Shown piece after piece: positions 26,331 through 36,580 of a stretch of 41,322 nucleotides of DNA. The DNA is from Borrelia puertoricensis (lineage in GTDB: Bacteria; Spirochaetota; Spirochaetia; Borreliales; Borreliaceae), in the NCBI RefSeq assembly GCF_023035875.1, contig NZ_CP075397.1, positions 1 to 41,322 on the forward strand, read 5' to 3'. A program made the translations under genes and the position numbers. Below the pieces are notes generated by a model. That model ran no database searches, was not told the DNA's origin, and saw only the letters and a list, made by a program, of their open reading frames with translations. The first letter of the stretch is position 1. Every line of letters starts with the position of its first letter.

Positions 26331-27368
26331 ATGACTTTATTTTTACTTCTTAGCTGTGGAAGTGGACAACAATCACTTGATTTACCTAATGGTGGCGGGG
26401 CAGCTACAGGAGGGAGCAGTTTAAGTTCAGTCCTAATTGATGTAGGTAGAAGTGCTGAGAATGCTTTTTATTCTTTTTTAGAATTACTCTCTGGTACATT
26501 AGGTTTAAGAGTAACTAAGGATACAACTAAGCAACAGGTAGGAAATTATTTTAACAGTCTAGGTGACAAGCTTGGACAAGCATCAGACGAATTAGAAGAG
26601 GTAGCAAAAAAATCAAAAACAGAGCTTGATAAAGGTGGTATAAACAAGATAATTAAGGACGCAGTTGATACTGCTAAGGCTACTTTAAACACATTAAAAA
26701 CTCATTTAGACTCTTTAAAAGATATAGGTGATGCTAAAGTAGTAGGAGATGCAGCAAGTGATGCTGCAGGAACAGCTGCAGATGAAACTGAATTAAAGAA
26801 AGCATATAATTCATTGAAAGGAATAGTGGAGACAGCTACTACAGAAGGTATTTCAAAGCCAAAAGTAGGAGCAACAACATTAAAAGTAGATAATGCAGAT
26901 AATAAGGATGGTGCTAAAATATTGGCTACAGACAACAAACCAGCAGCAACTGATGCAGCTAAGGCAGCAGCAATACTAGCAACAGTAAGTGGGGAAGAAA
27001 TTTTAAACTCAATAGTTAAATCAGGAGAAAGTGATGCAGCACTAGCAGCAGCTGCAAATGGAAGTACAACTGCCATTTCTTTTGCTAAAGGAGGATCAGC
27101 TGCTAATTTAGCAGGTGCAGATACTGCAAAGGCAGCAGCAGTAGCAGGAGGGGTAGCATTACGTTCTTTAGTTAAGACAGGTAAATTAGCAGCTGCAGCA
27201 GCTGGACAAGGAGGACAAGGAGAAGCGCAAGGAGTAGGAATAACCGCGGCAAATAAGTTATTAGTAGCGGTAGAAGATCTAATTAAAAAGACAGTAAAGA
27301 ATGTTCTTGAGAAAGCAAAAGCAAAGATAGATGAGGCAAGAGCTCCAAAAGAAGCAGCTCAGCAGTAA
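26331..27368 (+). pseudogene. vlp cassette 9, group C, missing the first ten codons
   Basis: Open from ATG 26331 ([20 protein letters not shown]) to TAA 27366-27368, 345 codons. The missing part is the leader, ribosome binding site and [10 protein letters not shown]. The lipobox LLSC is retained, but no translation signal precedes ATG 26331, so it is probably an unexpressed donor. From about 26500 to 26930 it is nearly identical to the complete group C gene at 29930-30360; beyond that the two diverge, marking a conversion or duplication boundary. The C-terminal half carries ALRSLVKTGKL and ANKLLVAVEDLIKKTV. Confidence 0.85.
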
Positions 27369-27406
27369 AATAGATAGTTAGATTAATTGCTTAAAAATAA
27401 GAGTGG

Positions 27407-27441
27407 AAGGCAAGCTTAGAAATAAATTTAAGATGCCTTCT
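27407..27441 (+). terminator. Group C-type terminator 2
   Basis: GAAGGCA (27407-27413) pairs exactly with TGCCTTC (27435-27441); the inner CTTA/TAAG extends the stem. The T-run is weaker than in the other copies. Confidence 0.65.
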
Positions 27442-27484
27442 ATATTGTTGTAATTTAACTTAAAAAGTTAAATTAGCTTCTTTA

Positions 27485-28472
27485 ATCTAAAAATATTTTC
27501 TTAGATTCATTAGTTAAGATAGGACATGGATTTTACGAGATTTTTAGCAGTTTTGGTAATGTTATTGGAGACGCTTTGGGACTTACAGCACTTAAATCTG
27601 ATGACAAGAAAAGTAAGGTTGGTGAACACTTTAAAAAAATAAGAGATGGACTTACAACTACTAAAAATAAGTTAAAAGAACTATCAGGTGAAATATCTAG
27701 TGCAAAGAATGCTAATAGCAGCACAATTGAATCTGTTAAGAGTGCAATTAACAGTGCTAATGATGTGTTTGAACAGCTAATTGCTGCTTTAACTAAACTT
27801 GCTAGTGTAACAAGTGATAGTTTTACTGATATTGGTGATACTGCTAATGCTGCTGCAGTTGCTGCCGATAAAGATAGCGTTGAAACTGTTATTAAAGAAG
27901 TTAAAGCTATAATTGAGACCGCTAAAGAATCAGGTGTAAAGATTGATGCCGGTAAAGCTGGTAGTCCAGTGGCCGCTAATGCTCAAACTGATGCCCCTGC
28001 TGTTCTTGGTGGTAATAATGCTCATGCTGCTGCTGGTGCTGGTTCTAAATTAGCTGATGAAGTAACTAAAGCTGATCCATGGGCAATGATTGATAAAATA
28101 AAAAATGCTACTGCTACTACTCCTGCTAAACTTAACGGTGCCAATAATGAAGCTGGAGCACTTGCTGCTTCTAATGACAAGGCTGATGCTGCAGCTGGTG
28201 CTAAGAGTAATGCTGATCTAGTAGCAGCAGTAGCCCTCAAAGCTATGACTAAGGATGGTAAATTTAGTGCTGTTGATGCTGATAAAGATATTGTTAAGGC
28301 GGCAGCAGCAAGTGCTGTAAATAAGGTACTGGGAATACTTGATTTTATAATTAGGAAAACAGTAAGTAGCAATCTAAATAAGATAAAAGAAGCTGTTAAG
28401 GGAATACAGTACTTTGAGACTACTACTCAATCAACTGAATCTAGTACTACTCAACCTACTGCTACTAAATAA
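27485..28472 (+). pseudogene. vlp cassette 10, group D, signal region missing
   Basis: Homology to the complete group D gene at 24013 begins at the codons for PKTTFLDSL (here TCTAAAAATATTTTCTTAGAT) and continues in frame to TAA 28470-28472. Landmarks are [35 protein letters not shown] sequence, ALKAMTKDGKF and [16 protein letters not shown]. There is no leader, start or signal peptide. It directly follows a group C vlp and its terminator, as all such headless cassettes do. Confidence 0.88.
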
Positions 28473-28494
28473 ATTATCTAATTAAATAATCTAA

Positions 28495-28595
28495 ATAATA
28501 AAGTCATTTGAGGAAAACTATTTCTCTATTTATGAGATTTGTTTTCCTTTTATTTGTATTTTTGCCCCTTTGAGGTAATAAGGAGGCACGTGATA
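28495..28595 (+). terminator. vmp terminator plus leader before cassette 11
   Basis: AGGAAAAC (28511-28518) and GTTTTCCT (28541-28548), then the leader with AAGGAGGCACGTGATA. Confidence 0.8.
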
Positions 28596-29615
28596 ATGAA
28601 AAGAATTACTTTATGTGCGTTATTAATAACTTTATTTTTACTTCTTAGTTGTGGCAGTGGGACTACTAGTGCTGAGGATACTCAGGGTAGGTTCTTAAAG
28701 TCAGTTATTAGTTTAGGTAATGACTTCTTAAATGTTTTTACTTCACTTTCTGATATGGTTGGAGGGGTTTTAGGGTTTAATACTACTACTAAAAAGTCTG
28801 ATGTTGGGAACTACTTTAAGACCATTCATGATACTCTTTCATCTACTAAAACATTCCTTGAGAAAATTGTTGCTGATATGAAGTCTGAAAATAATCCTAA
28901 TGCTGCTACAACTGAGACCGCCGTTAACAAACTAGTTAGTGAAACACTTGATAAGATAATACAGGGTGCTAAGACTGCTAGTGAGGCTATTGGTGATGCT
29001 AGTGACCTGCTTGGTAATGTTGCTGCTCAGAATAACGGTGGTGCTGCTGGTACTGAAGTTGATAAATTAGTAAAAGGTATTAAATCAATTGTTGATGTAG
29101 TACTTGGAAAAGAAGGTAAACATGATGCTGGGGATGATAAAAAGGCTAGTGATGGCAATACTGCAAGAACTGCCAATGGTGGAACTGATGAAGCAGGTAA
29201 GCTATTTGGTAATGCTGCTATTGATAGTGCTGATAATGCAAAGAAATCAGTAGCTGATGCTGCTAAAGCTGTTGGGGCCGTAACTGGGGCTGATATATTA
29301 CAAGCTATGGTTAAGGATGGTAGTGATGCTAAAGCAGCTAATGCTAAAGATGGAACTATTGCAGGTGCTATTGCATTAACAGCTATGGCTAAGGATGGTA
29401 AATTTGCTAATGATAATGTTGGAACCGCGGAGGTTACTGTTGCAGTTAAGGGAGCAGCTGTAAGTGCTGTGACTAAAGCATTGGGTACTCTAACTATTGC
29501 AATAAGAAACACTATTGACTCAGGACTTAAAACCGTTAAAGAAGCAATGAAATTTAATCCTACTGATACCCCTTTAACTACTGATAATCAGACCCCTGAA
29601 ACTAAAGGTCAATAA
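28596..29615 (+). CDS. vlp: Variable large protein (Vlp), group A, complete
   Basis: A 339-residue intact group A Vlp. Common signal peptide, [60 protein letters not shown], then a variable centre with [20 protein letters not shown] that is shared almost base for base with pseudogene cassette 1, and [41 protein letters not shown]. The mixture of tracts shared with different cassettes shows past gene conversion within the archive. Confidence 0.95.
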   Translation: MKRITLCALLITLFLLLSCGSGTTSAEDTQGRFLKSVISLGNDFLNVFTSLSDMVGGVLGFNTTTKKSDVGNYFKTIHDTLSSTKTFLEKIVADMKSENNPNAATTETAVNKLVSETLDKIIQGAKTASEAIGDASDLLGNVAAQNNGGAAGTEVDKLVKGIKSIVDVVLGKEGKHDAGDDKKASDGNTARTANGGTDEAGKLFGNAAIDSADNAKKSVADAAKAVGAVTGADILQAMVKDGSDAKAANAKDGTIAGAIALTAMAKDGKFANDNVGTAEVTVAVKGAAVSAVTKALGTLTIAIRNTIDSGLKTVKEAMKFNPTDTPLTTDNQTPETKGQ

Positions 29616-29633
29616 TCAGAATTATCAATAAAA

Positions 29634-29742
29634 TATACATAACTAAATAAAGTCATTTGAGGAAAACTCTTCTCTCTTTATGAGAACCGTTTTCCTTTTA
29701 TCTATATCTTGCCTTCCTGAGGTAAAAAGGAGGCACGTGATA
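29634..29742 (+). terminator. vmp terminator plus leader before cassette 12
   Basis: AGGAAAAC (29660-29667) and GTTTTCCT (29689-29696), then AAGGAGGCACGTGATA. Almost identical to the block at 31981-32073. Confidence 0.8.
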
Positions 29743-30813
29743 ATGAAAAGAATTACTTTATGTGCGTTATTAATGACTTTATTTTTATTTCTTAGCTGTG
29801 GCAGTGGACAACAATCTGTTGATGCTGCTAATGGTGGCGGGGCAGCTACAGGAGGGAGAACTTTAAGTTCAGTTCTAATGGATGTAGGACGAAGTGCTGA
29901 GAATGCTTTTTATTCATTTTTAGAATTACTCTCTGGTACATTAGGTTTAAGAGTAACTAAGGATACAACTAAGCAACAGGTAGGAAATTATTTTAACAGT
30001 CTAGGTGATAAGCTTGGACAAGCATCAGACGAATTAGAAGAGGTAGCAAAAAAATCAAAAACAGAGCTTGATAAAGGTGGTATAAACAAGATAATTAAGG
30101 ATGCAGTTGATACTGCTAAGGCTACTTTAAACACATTAAAAACTCATTTAGACTCTTTAAAAGATATAGGTGATGCTAAAGTAGTAGGTGATGCAGCAAG
30201 TGATGCTGCAGGAACAGCTGCAGATGAAACTGAATTAAAGAAAGCATATAATTCATTGAAAGGAATAGTGGAGACAGCTACTACAGAAGGTATTTCAAAG
30301 CCAAAAGTAGGAGCAACAACATTAAAAGTAGATAATGCAGATAATAAGGATGGTGCTAAAATATTGGCTACGAGTGCTGGTAAACCAGCAGCAGCAGATG
30401 CAGGTAAAGCAGCATTGATATTAGCAAGTATGAGTGGAGAGGAAATACTAGCATCAATAGTTGAGTCAACAGAAGGTGATGCAGCACTAAATGAGGCTGC
30501 AAAGGCAGAGACAACAGCAATGAGTTTTGCAAGAGGAGGTCAAGCAGCTCACTTAGCAGGTGCTGATACTGCAAAGGCAGCAGCAGTAGCAGGAGGGGTA
30601 GCATTACGTTCTTTAGTTAAGACAGGTAAATTAGCATCTGCAGCAGCTGGACAAGGAGGACAAGGAGAAGCGCAAGGAGTAGGAATAACCGCGGCAAATA
30701 AGTTATTAGTAGCAGTAGAAGATATCATTAAAAAGACAGTAAAGAATGTTCTTGAGAAAGCAAAAGCAAAGATAGATGAGGCAAGAGCTCCAAAAGAAGC
30801 AGGTCAGAAGTAA
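29743..30813 (+). CDS. vlp: Variable large protein (Vlp), group C, complete
   Basis: The only group C gene with a full 5' end, 356 residues. Signal peptide [19 protein letters not shown], then GSGQQSVDAANGGGAATGG, LMDVGRSAENAFYSFLELLS, TLGLRVTKDTTKQQVGNYF, variable centre, SMSGEEILASIVESTEGDAA, ALRSLVKTGKLAS and ANKLLVAVEDIIKKTVKNVL. Large tracts are shared with cassettes 26331 (N-terminal half) and 32978 (around 30190-30480). It is followed by the group C terminator and a headless group D cassette. Confidence 0.95.
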   Translation: MKRITLCALLMTLFLFLSCGSGQQSVDAANGGGAATGGRTLSSVLMDVGRSAENAFYSFLELLSGTLGLRVTKDTTKQQVGNYFNSLGDKLGQASDELEEVAKKSKTELDKGGINKIIKDAVDTAKATLNTLKTHLDSLKDIGDAKVVGDAASDAAGTAADETELKKAYNSLKGIVETATTEGISKPKVGATTLKVDNADNKDGAKILATSAGKPAAADAGKAALILASMSGEEILASIVESTEGDAALNEAAKAETTAMSFARGGQAAHLAGADTAKAAAVAGGVALRSLVKTGKLASAAAGQGGQGEAQGVGITAANKLLVAVEDIIKKTVKNVLEKAKAKIDEARAPKEAGQK

Positions 30814-30847
30814 AATAGATAATTAAATTATTAAGTAATTAGAGTAA

Positions 30848-30888
30848 AAGGCAATCTTAGAGATAACTCTAGGATGCCCTCTTTTTTT
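30848..30888 (+). terminator. Group C-type terminator 3
   Basis: AAGGCAATCTTAGAG (30848-30862) pairs with CTCTAGGATGCCCT (30867-30880), imperfectly, followed by seven T. Confidence 0.75.
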
Positions 30889-30914
30889 GTTGTAATTTAA
30901 CTTAAGAATTTAAA

Positions 30915-31955
30915 TTGGATGCTGAATCTAAAAATACTTGCTTTGATTCTTTAGTTAATATAGGTCATGGGTTTTACGAGATTTTTGGTAATGCTTTTGG
31001 TGATGCTTTGGGACTTATAGCAGTTAAATCTAGTGACAAGAAAAGTAAAGTTGGTGAACACTTTGAGAAAATAAAAAAAGGTTTAAGTGATACTAAGGAG
31101 AAGTTAAAAGAGTTATCAGGTGAAATATCTGAAGCAAAAAATGCTAGTAACAGCACAATTGAAGCTGTTAAGAGTGCAATTAGCAGTGCTAATGATGTTT
31201 TTGAAAGGTTAATTGCTGCTCTAACTAAATTATCGGGGATAACTAATGATGGTGCTGACATTGGTGATACTGCTAGTGCTGCTGAAGAGGCTGGTAATAT
31301 TGATATTGGTGATAATGCTAATGCTGTTCCTGGTGCTGCTGATAAGGCTGGGGTTGAAGCTATTATTGCAGGAGTTAAAGATATTATTGGAGCAGCAGAT
31401 AAGTCTGGTATAAAAATTGAATCTGGAAATGCTGGTAATGCAGTAAATGCTGCTGCTACTACTGATGCTCCTGCTGTCCTTGGTGGTGCAAATGGAAATG
31501 CAACGTAAGGTGCTGGTCCTAAGCTGGCAGCTGAAGTGGCTAAAGCAGATCCATGGGCTATGATTGATAAGATTAAAAATGCTATCGCTGCTGCTCCTGC
31601 TGTCCTTGCTGGCAACAATAATAATCATGAAACTGGGGCACTGGCTGCTTCTAATGCTCATGCTGTTGCTGCTAATAATGGTGCTAAAACAAATGCTGAC
31701 TTAGCAGCTGCTGTTGCTCTTAAAGCTATGACTAAGGGTGGTAAATTTAGTGCTGCTCAAAATGAAGATGGAGCAGTTAAAGCTGCTGCTGTAACTGCTG
31801 TGAATAAGGTTTTAGGAATTCTTGGTTTGATAATTAGAAAAACAGTAGCAAGTAATCTAGATAAGATAAGAGAAGCTATTAAGGGAATACAGTACTCTGA
31901 GATTACTACTCAATCAACTGAAACTAGTACTACTCAACCTACTTCTACTAAATAA
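30915..31955 (+). pseudogene. vlp cassette 13, group D, headless with an internal stop
   Basis: Group D homology begins near 30918 (DAESKNTCFDSLVNIGHGFY), without leader or signal peptide. TAA at 31506-31508 interrupts the frame where the complete gene has GAGDKLAAEV; the same frame continues after it to TAA 31953-31955. The 3' part is typical ([41 protein letters not shown]). Useful only as a sequence donor. Confidence 0.88.
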
Positions 31956-31974
31956 ATTATCTAATTAAATAATC

Positions 31975-32073
31975 TAAATAAAGTCATTTGAGGAAAACTC
32001 TTCTCTCTTTATGAGAACCGTTTTCCTTTTATCTATATCTTGCCTTCCTGAGGTAAAAAGGAGGCACGTGATA
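31975..32073 (+). terminator. vmp terminator plus leader before vsp 2
   Basis: AGGAAAAC (31991-31998) and GTTTTCCT (32020-32027), then AAGGAGGCACGTGATA immediately before ATG 32074. Confidence 0.8.
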
Positions 32074-32724
32074 ATGAAAAGAATTACTTTATGTGCGTTA
32101 TTTTTGACTTTATTTTTACTTAGCTCTTGTAATACTTCAGGGGCTGCTACTAAAGATGGGCAGGCTGCTAAATCTGATGGTACTCTTATTGACCTAGTTA
32201 CAATAACTAAGAACATAAAAGACTCGGTTGCTTTTGCTAAGAGTGTTAAAGAAATTCATACTTTAGTTAAATCCATTGATGAGCTTGCTAAAGCTATTGG
32301 GAAAAAAATTAAAAATGATGGCACTTTAGAAGCCGTAGCTGATAAAAATGGTTCTTTAATTGCTGGGGTAGTTAGTATTGCTGCAGCTATAGAAGCAAAA
32401 GTAGGAGAGTTAAAAATAGCGGATTCCCTTAAAGGTTTAAATGGAAAGGTTAAAGATGTTGAGGATAAGACCAAAGCATTTACAGCTAAGTTGAAAAATC
32501 AACATGCTGTTTTGGGAGCTGCTGATGGAGCTACTACTGATGAGAATGCGAAAAAAGCTATAGATTATGTAAATAAGGCTAATGGGGATAATGGTGCAAA
32601 AGAACTTGGTGAGATTAATACAGCGATTGATGCATTGTTAAATGATGCTGAAGCTGCAGTAACGTCTGCTATTAATGTGCTTACAACTTCTACTAAATCA
32701 GCATCACCTGCTCAATCTAACTAA
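32074..32724 (+). CDS. vsp: Variable small protein (Vsp) 2, complete
   Basis: A 216-residue Vsp with the shared signal peptide ([19 protein letters not shown]) and Vsp core SDGTLIDLVTITKNIKDSVA, VKEIHTLVKSIDELAKAIGK and EINTAIDALLNDAEAAV. It differs strongly from Vsp 1 through the exposed middle region (about residues 90-170) while the ends are conserved, as expected of serotype-defining variation. It begins a cassette series (vsp, C, B, A) that repeats the order at 18802-22911. Confidence 0.95.
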   Translation: MKRITLCALFLTLFLLSSCNTSGAATKDGQAAKSDGTLIDLVTITKNIKDSVAFAKSVKEIHTLVKSIDELAKAIGKKIKNDGTLEAVADKNGSLIAGVVSIAAAIEAKVGELKIADSLKGLNGKVKDVEDKTKAFTAKLKNQHAVLGAADGATTDENAKKAIDYVNKANGDNGAKELGEINTAIDALLNDAEAAVTSAINVLTTSTKSASPAQSN

Positions 32725-32807
32725 GGATAAATAAATTAATTATTTATTATAAGATTAGAGTTTTTAGTCAAAGATAATTATCTGATAAAATAAAGTCTAT
32801 AAATAAT

Positions 32808-32839
32808 AAGCTAAGGGTATCCTTCTCTTAGCTTTTTTC
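32808..32839 (+). terminator. vsp-type terminator 2
   Basis: AAGCTAAG (32808-32815) pairs exactly with CTTAGCTT (32827-32834), followed by a T-run. Same type as at 19487. Confidence 0.8.
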
Positions 32840-32977
32840 CTTTTTTATTCTATATTTACTTTCTTTACTATTTTAATATACCTCTTTAGATTATTTTGAT
32901 TTCTTTTACCTTTTAGACTTATATTTATGTCTTGTTTTTATCTTGTTTTAGAACTTAATAATAACTTAACTTACTTA

Positions 32978-34006
32978 TTTTTACTTCTTAGCTGTGGCAG
33001 TGGACAACAATCACTTGATTCACCTAATGGTGGCGGGGCAGCTACAGGAGGGAGCAGTTTAAGTTCAGTCCTAATTGATGTAGGTAGAAGTGCTGAGAAT
33101 GCTTTTTATTCATTTTTAGAATTACTCTCTAGTACATTAGGATTTAGAGTAACTAAAGATACAAAGAAGAGTGATGTAGCCGGTTATTTTAGTAGCCTAG
33201 GTAATAAGCTTGGAGAAGCATCAGCAGAGTTAGAACAAGTAGCAAAAAAATCAAAAACAGAGCTTGATAAAGGTAGTATAAACAAGATAATTAAGGAAGC
33301 AGTTGATACTGCTAAGGCTACTTTAAACACATCGAAAAACTATTTAGACTCTTTAGGTCAAGTAGGTGATGCTAACAAGGTAGGTGATGCAGCAAGTGAT
33401 GCTGCAGGAACAGCTGCAGATGAAACTGAATTAAAGAAAGGATATAATTCATTGAAAGGAATAGTGGATACAGCTACTACAGAAGGTATTTCAAAGCCAA
33501 AAGTAGGAGCAACAACATTAAAAGTAGATAATGCAGATAATAAGGATGGTGCTAAAATATTGGCTACGAGTGCTGGTAAACCAGCAGCAGATGCAGGTAA
33601 AGCAGCATTGATATTAGCAAGTGTGAGTGGAGAGGAAATACTAGCATCAATAGTTGAGTCAACAGAAGGTGATGCAGCACTGGCGGCAGCAGCAACTGCA
33701 AATACAAGTGCGGTGTCTTTTGCTAAAGGAGGAGCTACTGCAGCTAATTTAGCACAAGATTCAGCGTTAGCAAGTGCGGTGAGTGGAGGAATAGCACTAC
33801 GTTCATTGGTTAAAACAGGCAAACTAGCATCTGCAGCAGATGGACAAGGAGGACAAGGATAATCGCAAGGAGTAGGAATAACCGTGGCAAACAAGATATT
33901 GGTAGCAGTAGAGGATATAATCAAAAAAACAGTAAAGAATGTTCTTGAGAAATCAAAAGGAGAAATAGATAAAACAAGAGCCCCAAAACCAGCAGGTCAG
34001 AAGTAA
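32978..34006 (+). pseudogene. vlp cassette 14, group C, 5'-truncated with a late stop
   Basis: Homology starts inside the signal peptide ([18 protein letters not shown]), just as in cassette 19661, and the preceding 130 bases also match that copy. The body reads through GRSAENAFYSFLELLSSTLG and VTKDTKKSDVAGYFSS to TAA 33860-33862, where other copies have GGQGEAQGVG (GGATAATCG in place of GGAGAAGCG). The same frame then continues to TAA 34004-34006. It has the full T-run that cassette 19661 lost. Confidence 0.88.
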
Positions 34007-34045
34007 ACTAGATAGTTAGAAATTAAATTATTGAGTAATTAGAGT

Positions 34046-34088
34046 AGAAGTCAATCTTAGAGATATGTCTAGGTTGTCTTCTTTTTTT
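34046..34088 (+). terminator. Group C-type terminator 4
   Basis: Essentially the same as the copy at 20732: AGAAGTCAATCTTAGA pairs with TCTAGGTTGTCTTCT (34068-34082), then a T-run. Confidence 0.7.
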
Positions 34089-34096
34089 CGTTGTAA

Positions 34097-35119
34097 GTGA
34101 TTTTATTTTTAATAATAGGATCTAATAGTGTAAAAGTAGGCGAAGCTCCCCTAAAAGGTATTCTTAAACTCTATTGCTAATTTGGGTAAAGGGTTCTTAA
34201 ATGTTTTTACTTCTCTTTCTGATATGGTTGCTGGGGCCTTTGGTATTAAGGCTGACACTAAAAAATCTGATATAGGGGAATACTTTAGTGCTATTGAAAA
34301 AACTATGATATCTGTTAAAGAGAAGTTACAAGCAGAAGTTGAAAAAAATGGAAATTACACAAAACTTAAAACAGTTGTTGATACCTTTATCACTAACACA
34401 TTAGATAAAATTGCTGATGGGGCTAAGGAAGCTGCTAAAGGGGCTGAAGGTAGTGATGCTATTGGTGGTGTTCTTACTGCAGGTCAAGATGCTGCACCCG
34501 CAGACGCTACAAGTGTAAACGCTCTTGTTAAAGGGATTAAAGAAATTGTTGACGTAGTTTTAAAGAAAGATGAAGGGAATTCAGATGCTACTAAAACAGG
34601 AGATGATAAAAAGGATATTGGTAAGTTGTTTGAAAAGAAGGATAGTGGTACTGAAACTGAAGCTGCTAAGGCTAGTGCATCAATTGGGGCAGTAACTGGG
34701 GCTGACATTTTGCAAGCTATTGCTAAATCCAAAGAAGATCCTAAAGTTAATGATGCTGAAGGAATTGAAAAAGCTACAGATGCTGCTGAGATTGCTATTG
34801 CTAAGGCTGTTAACGGCAAAAAAGAGATTAAAGAGGCAGCAAAGAAAGACGCTGTTATTGCTGCTGGAATAGCACTTCGGGCAATGGCTAAGGGTGGTAA
34901 GTTTGCTGCTAAGGCTGAAGAGAAATCAGCCAATGCAGTTAATGGGGCAGCGGCTAGTGCTGTTGGTAAGACTTTAAGTACTCTAATAATAGCAATAAGA
35001 AATACTGTTGATAGTGGATAAAAACAATAAATGCAGCTCTTGCTACAGTTACACAAGAAGATAAGTCTGCAGATTCTACTACACCTGCAGACGCAGCAGC
35101 TAATGGACAGCAACAGTAA
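34097..35119 (+). pseudogene. vlp cassette 15, group B, 5' end decayed and frameshifted
   Basis: The same decayed signal-peptide ghost as at 20783 (TTATTTTTAATAATAGGATCTAATAG) precedes clean group B homology from about 34160. The frame runs [67 protein letters not shown] and TLSTLIIAIRNTVDSG, then a missing T at 35018 (GGATAAAAAC) shifts it. The tail, TQEDKSADSTTPADAA, ends at TAA 35117-35119. The N-terminal part is almost identical to cassette 2 (16690-16900), the middle to cassette 5. Confidence 0.85.
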
Positions 35120-35136
35120 AAGAATTATTAATAAAA

Positions 35137-35200
35137 CATAACTAAATAAAGTCATTTGAGGAGAACTTTTCTTTTCATAAGAATGTTTTCCTTTTATTTA
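35137..35200 (+). terminator. vmp-type terminator after cassette 15
   Basis: AGGAGAAC (35159-35166, one change from the usual AGGAAAAC) and GTTTTCCT (35185-35192). As at 26258 the leader is lost and the block joins the next cassette within the signal-peptide codons. Confidence 0.7.
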
Positions 35201-35210
35201 TATTATACTT

Positions 35211-36197
35211 ATGACTTTATTTTTACTTCTTAGTTGTGGCAGTGGTACTACTAGTGCTGAGGATTCTCAGGGTAGATTCTTAAAATCTATTATTAGTTTA
35301 GGTAATGACTTCTTAAATGTTTTCACTTCACTTACTGATATGGTTGGAGGGGTTTTAGGGTTTAATACTGAGACTAAAAAGTCTGATGTTGCAGCTTATT
35401 TTAAGACCGTTCAGGATACTCTTTCATCTACTAAGAGGTCCCTTGAGAAAATTGTTCTGACATGAAAGCTGAGAATAATCCTAATGCTTCTGCAGTTGAA
35501 ACCGCTGTAACTAATTTAGTTACAACTACTCTTGATAAGATAACCCAAGGGGCTAAGACTGCCAGTGAGGTCATTGGAGATGCTGGTGACATACATTGGT
35601 AATGTTGGTGCTACTAATGCTGCTGGTGTTGTTGGGACTGAAGTCGATAAATTAGTTAAGGGTATTAAAGATATAGTAGCTGTGGTACTTAAAGAAGGAA
35701 ATCCTGAGGCGGGTACTGATAAAAAAGCCGAGGATCTTAGCGCAAGAACAGCTAATGGTAATGGTGAAGCAGGTAAATTATTTGCTGCTAATGCTGGTGA
35801 TGATGCTAATGCAAAAAAGGTTGCAGCTGATGCAGCTAAGGCTGTTGGTGCTGTAACTGGGGCTGACATCTTGAAAGCCATGATTAAAAATGGTGCTAAT
35901 TCTGCTGTTGAGGCTGCCAAGGCTAATGCTAAAGATGGAACTATTGCAGGTGCTATTGCATTAACAGCTATGGCTAAGGATGGTAAATTTGCTGGTCCTA
36001 CTGCTGATAGTGTTGATTATGTTACTGCTGCTAAAGGAGCAGCAGTAAGCGCAGTAACTAAAGCATTGGGTACTTTAACTATTGCTATAAAAAACACTAT
36101 TGACGTGGGCCTTAAGACTGTTAAAGATGCTATGAAATTTAATTCTACTGATACTACTTTAACTACTGATAATCAGACCCTTGAAGCTAAAAGTTAA
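35211..36197 (+). pseudogene. vlp cassette 16, group A, 5'-truncated with two frameshifts
   Basis: Begins [20 protein letters not shown] without the first ten codons or leader. Group A body up to KRSLEKIV, where one G is missing near 35454 (GTTCTGACATG in place of GTTGCTGACATG). A second shift lies near 35593 (GACATACATTGG in place of GACCTGCTTGC). The final frame runs [45 protein letters not shown] and [16 protein letters not shown] to TAA 36195-36197. It is the last cassette of the archive. Confidence 0.88.
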
Positions 36198-36223
36198 TAA
36201 TCAGAATTATCAATAAAATTATA

Positions 36224-36288
36224 CATAACTAAATAAAGTCATTTGAGGAAAACTATTTCTCTATTCATGAGAATCGTTTTTCTTTTTT
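36224..36288 (+). terminator. Last vmp-type terminator, right border of the archive
   Basis: AGGAAAAC (36246-36253) and GTTTTTCT (36276-36283, one change) with a T-run. After it the sequence becomes unrelated to the archive. Confidence 0.75.
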
Positions 36289-36580
36289 GAATTTTAGTAG
36301 ATTAAATATTTGTACTAAAGATAAGACAGTAACTTTTATTCAGTTCCCTATTAATTAGGTGTAAGTAAGTATTATAAGATTAGTTTTGTTTGGTATGTAA
36401 TTAATTTTATTTTGTTAAAATAATTTTAAATAGATTTTAATTATTACGGAATAAAATAATCGGGGTTTTATGGAATTTATTTTTGTTATTTAAAATAAAA
36501 GGGTGTACATTTACCAGTAATTATTATATTTCAATATAGAGACTTAATAATTAAATAATCTAATATCCCAGGAGGGAGAT
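36289..36580. other. Right border and upstream region of the 36581 gene
   Basis: No gene. The last 90 bases (GTGTACA near 36503, CCAGTAATTATTATATTTCAA near 36514) are homologous to the upstream region of the decayed paralogue at 9759. AGGAGGGAG lies just before the start codon at 36581. Confidence 0.55.

Noticed and set aside
11548..36197. The archive as a set of independently expressed surface genes
   Set aside because: Each cassette follows a terminator and has only a short leader without a recognisable promoter, and many are broken; this fits a silent archive.
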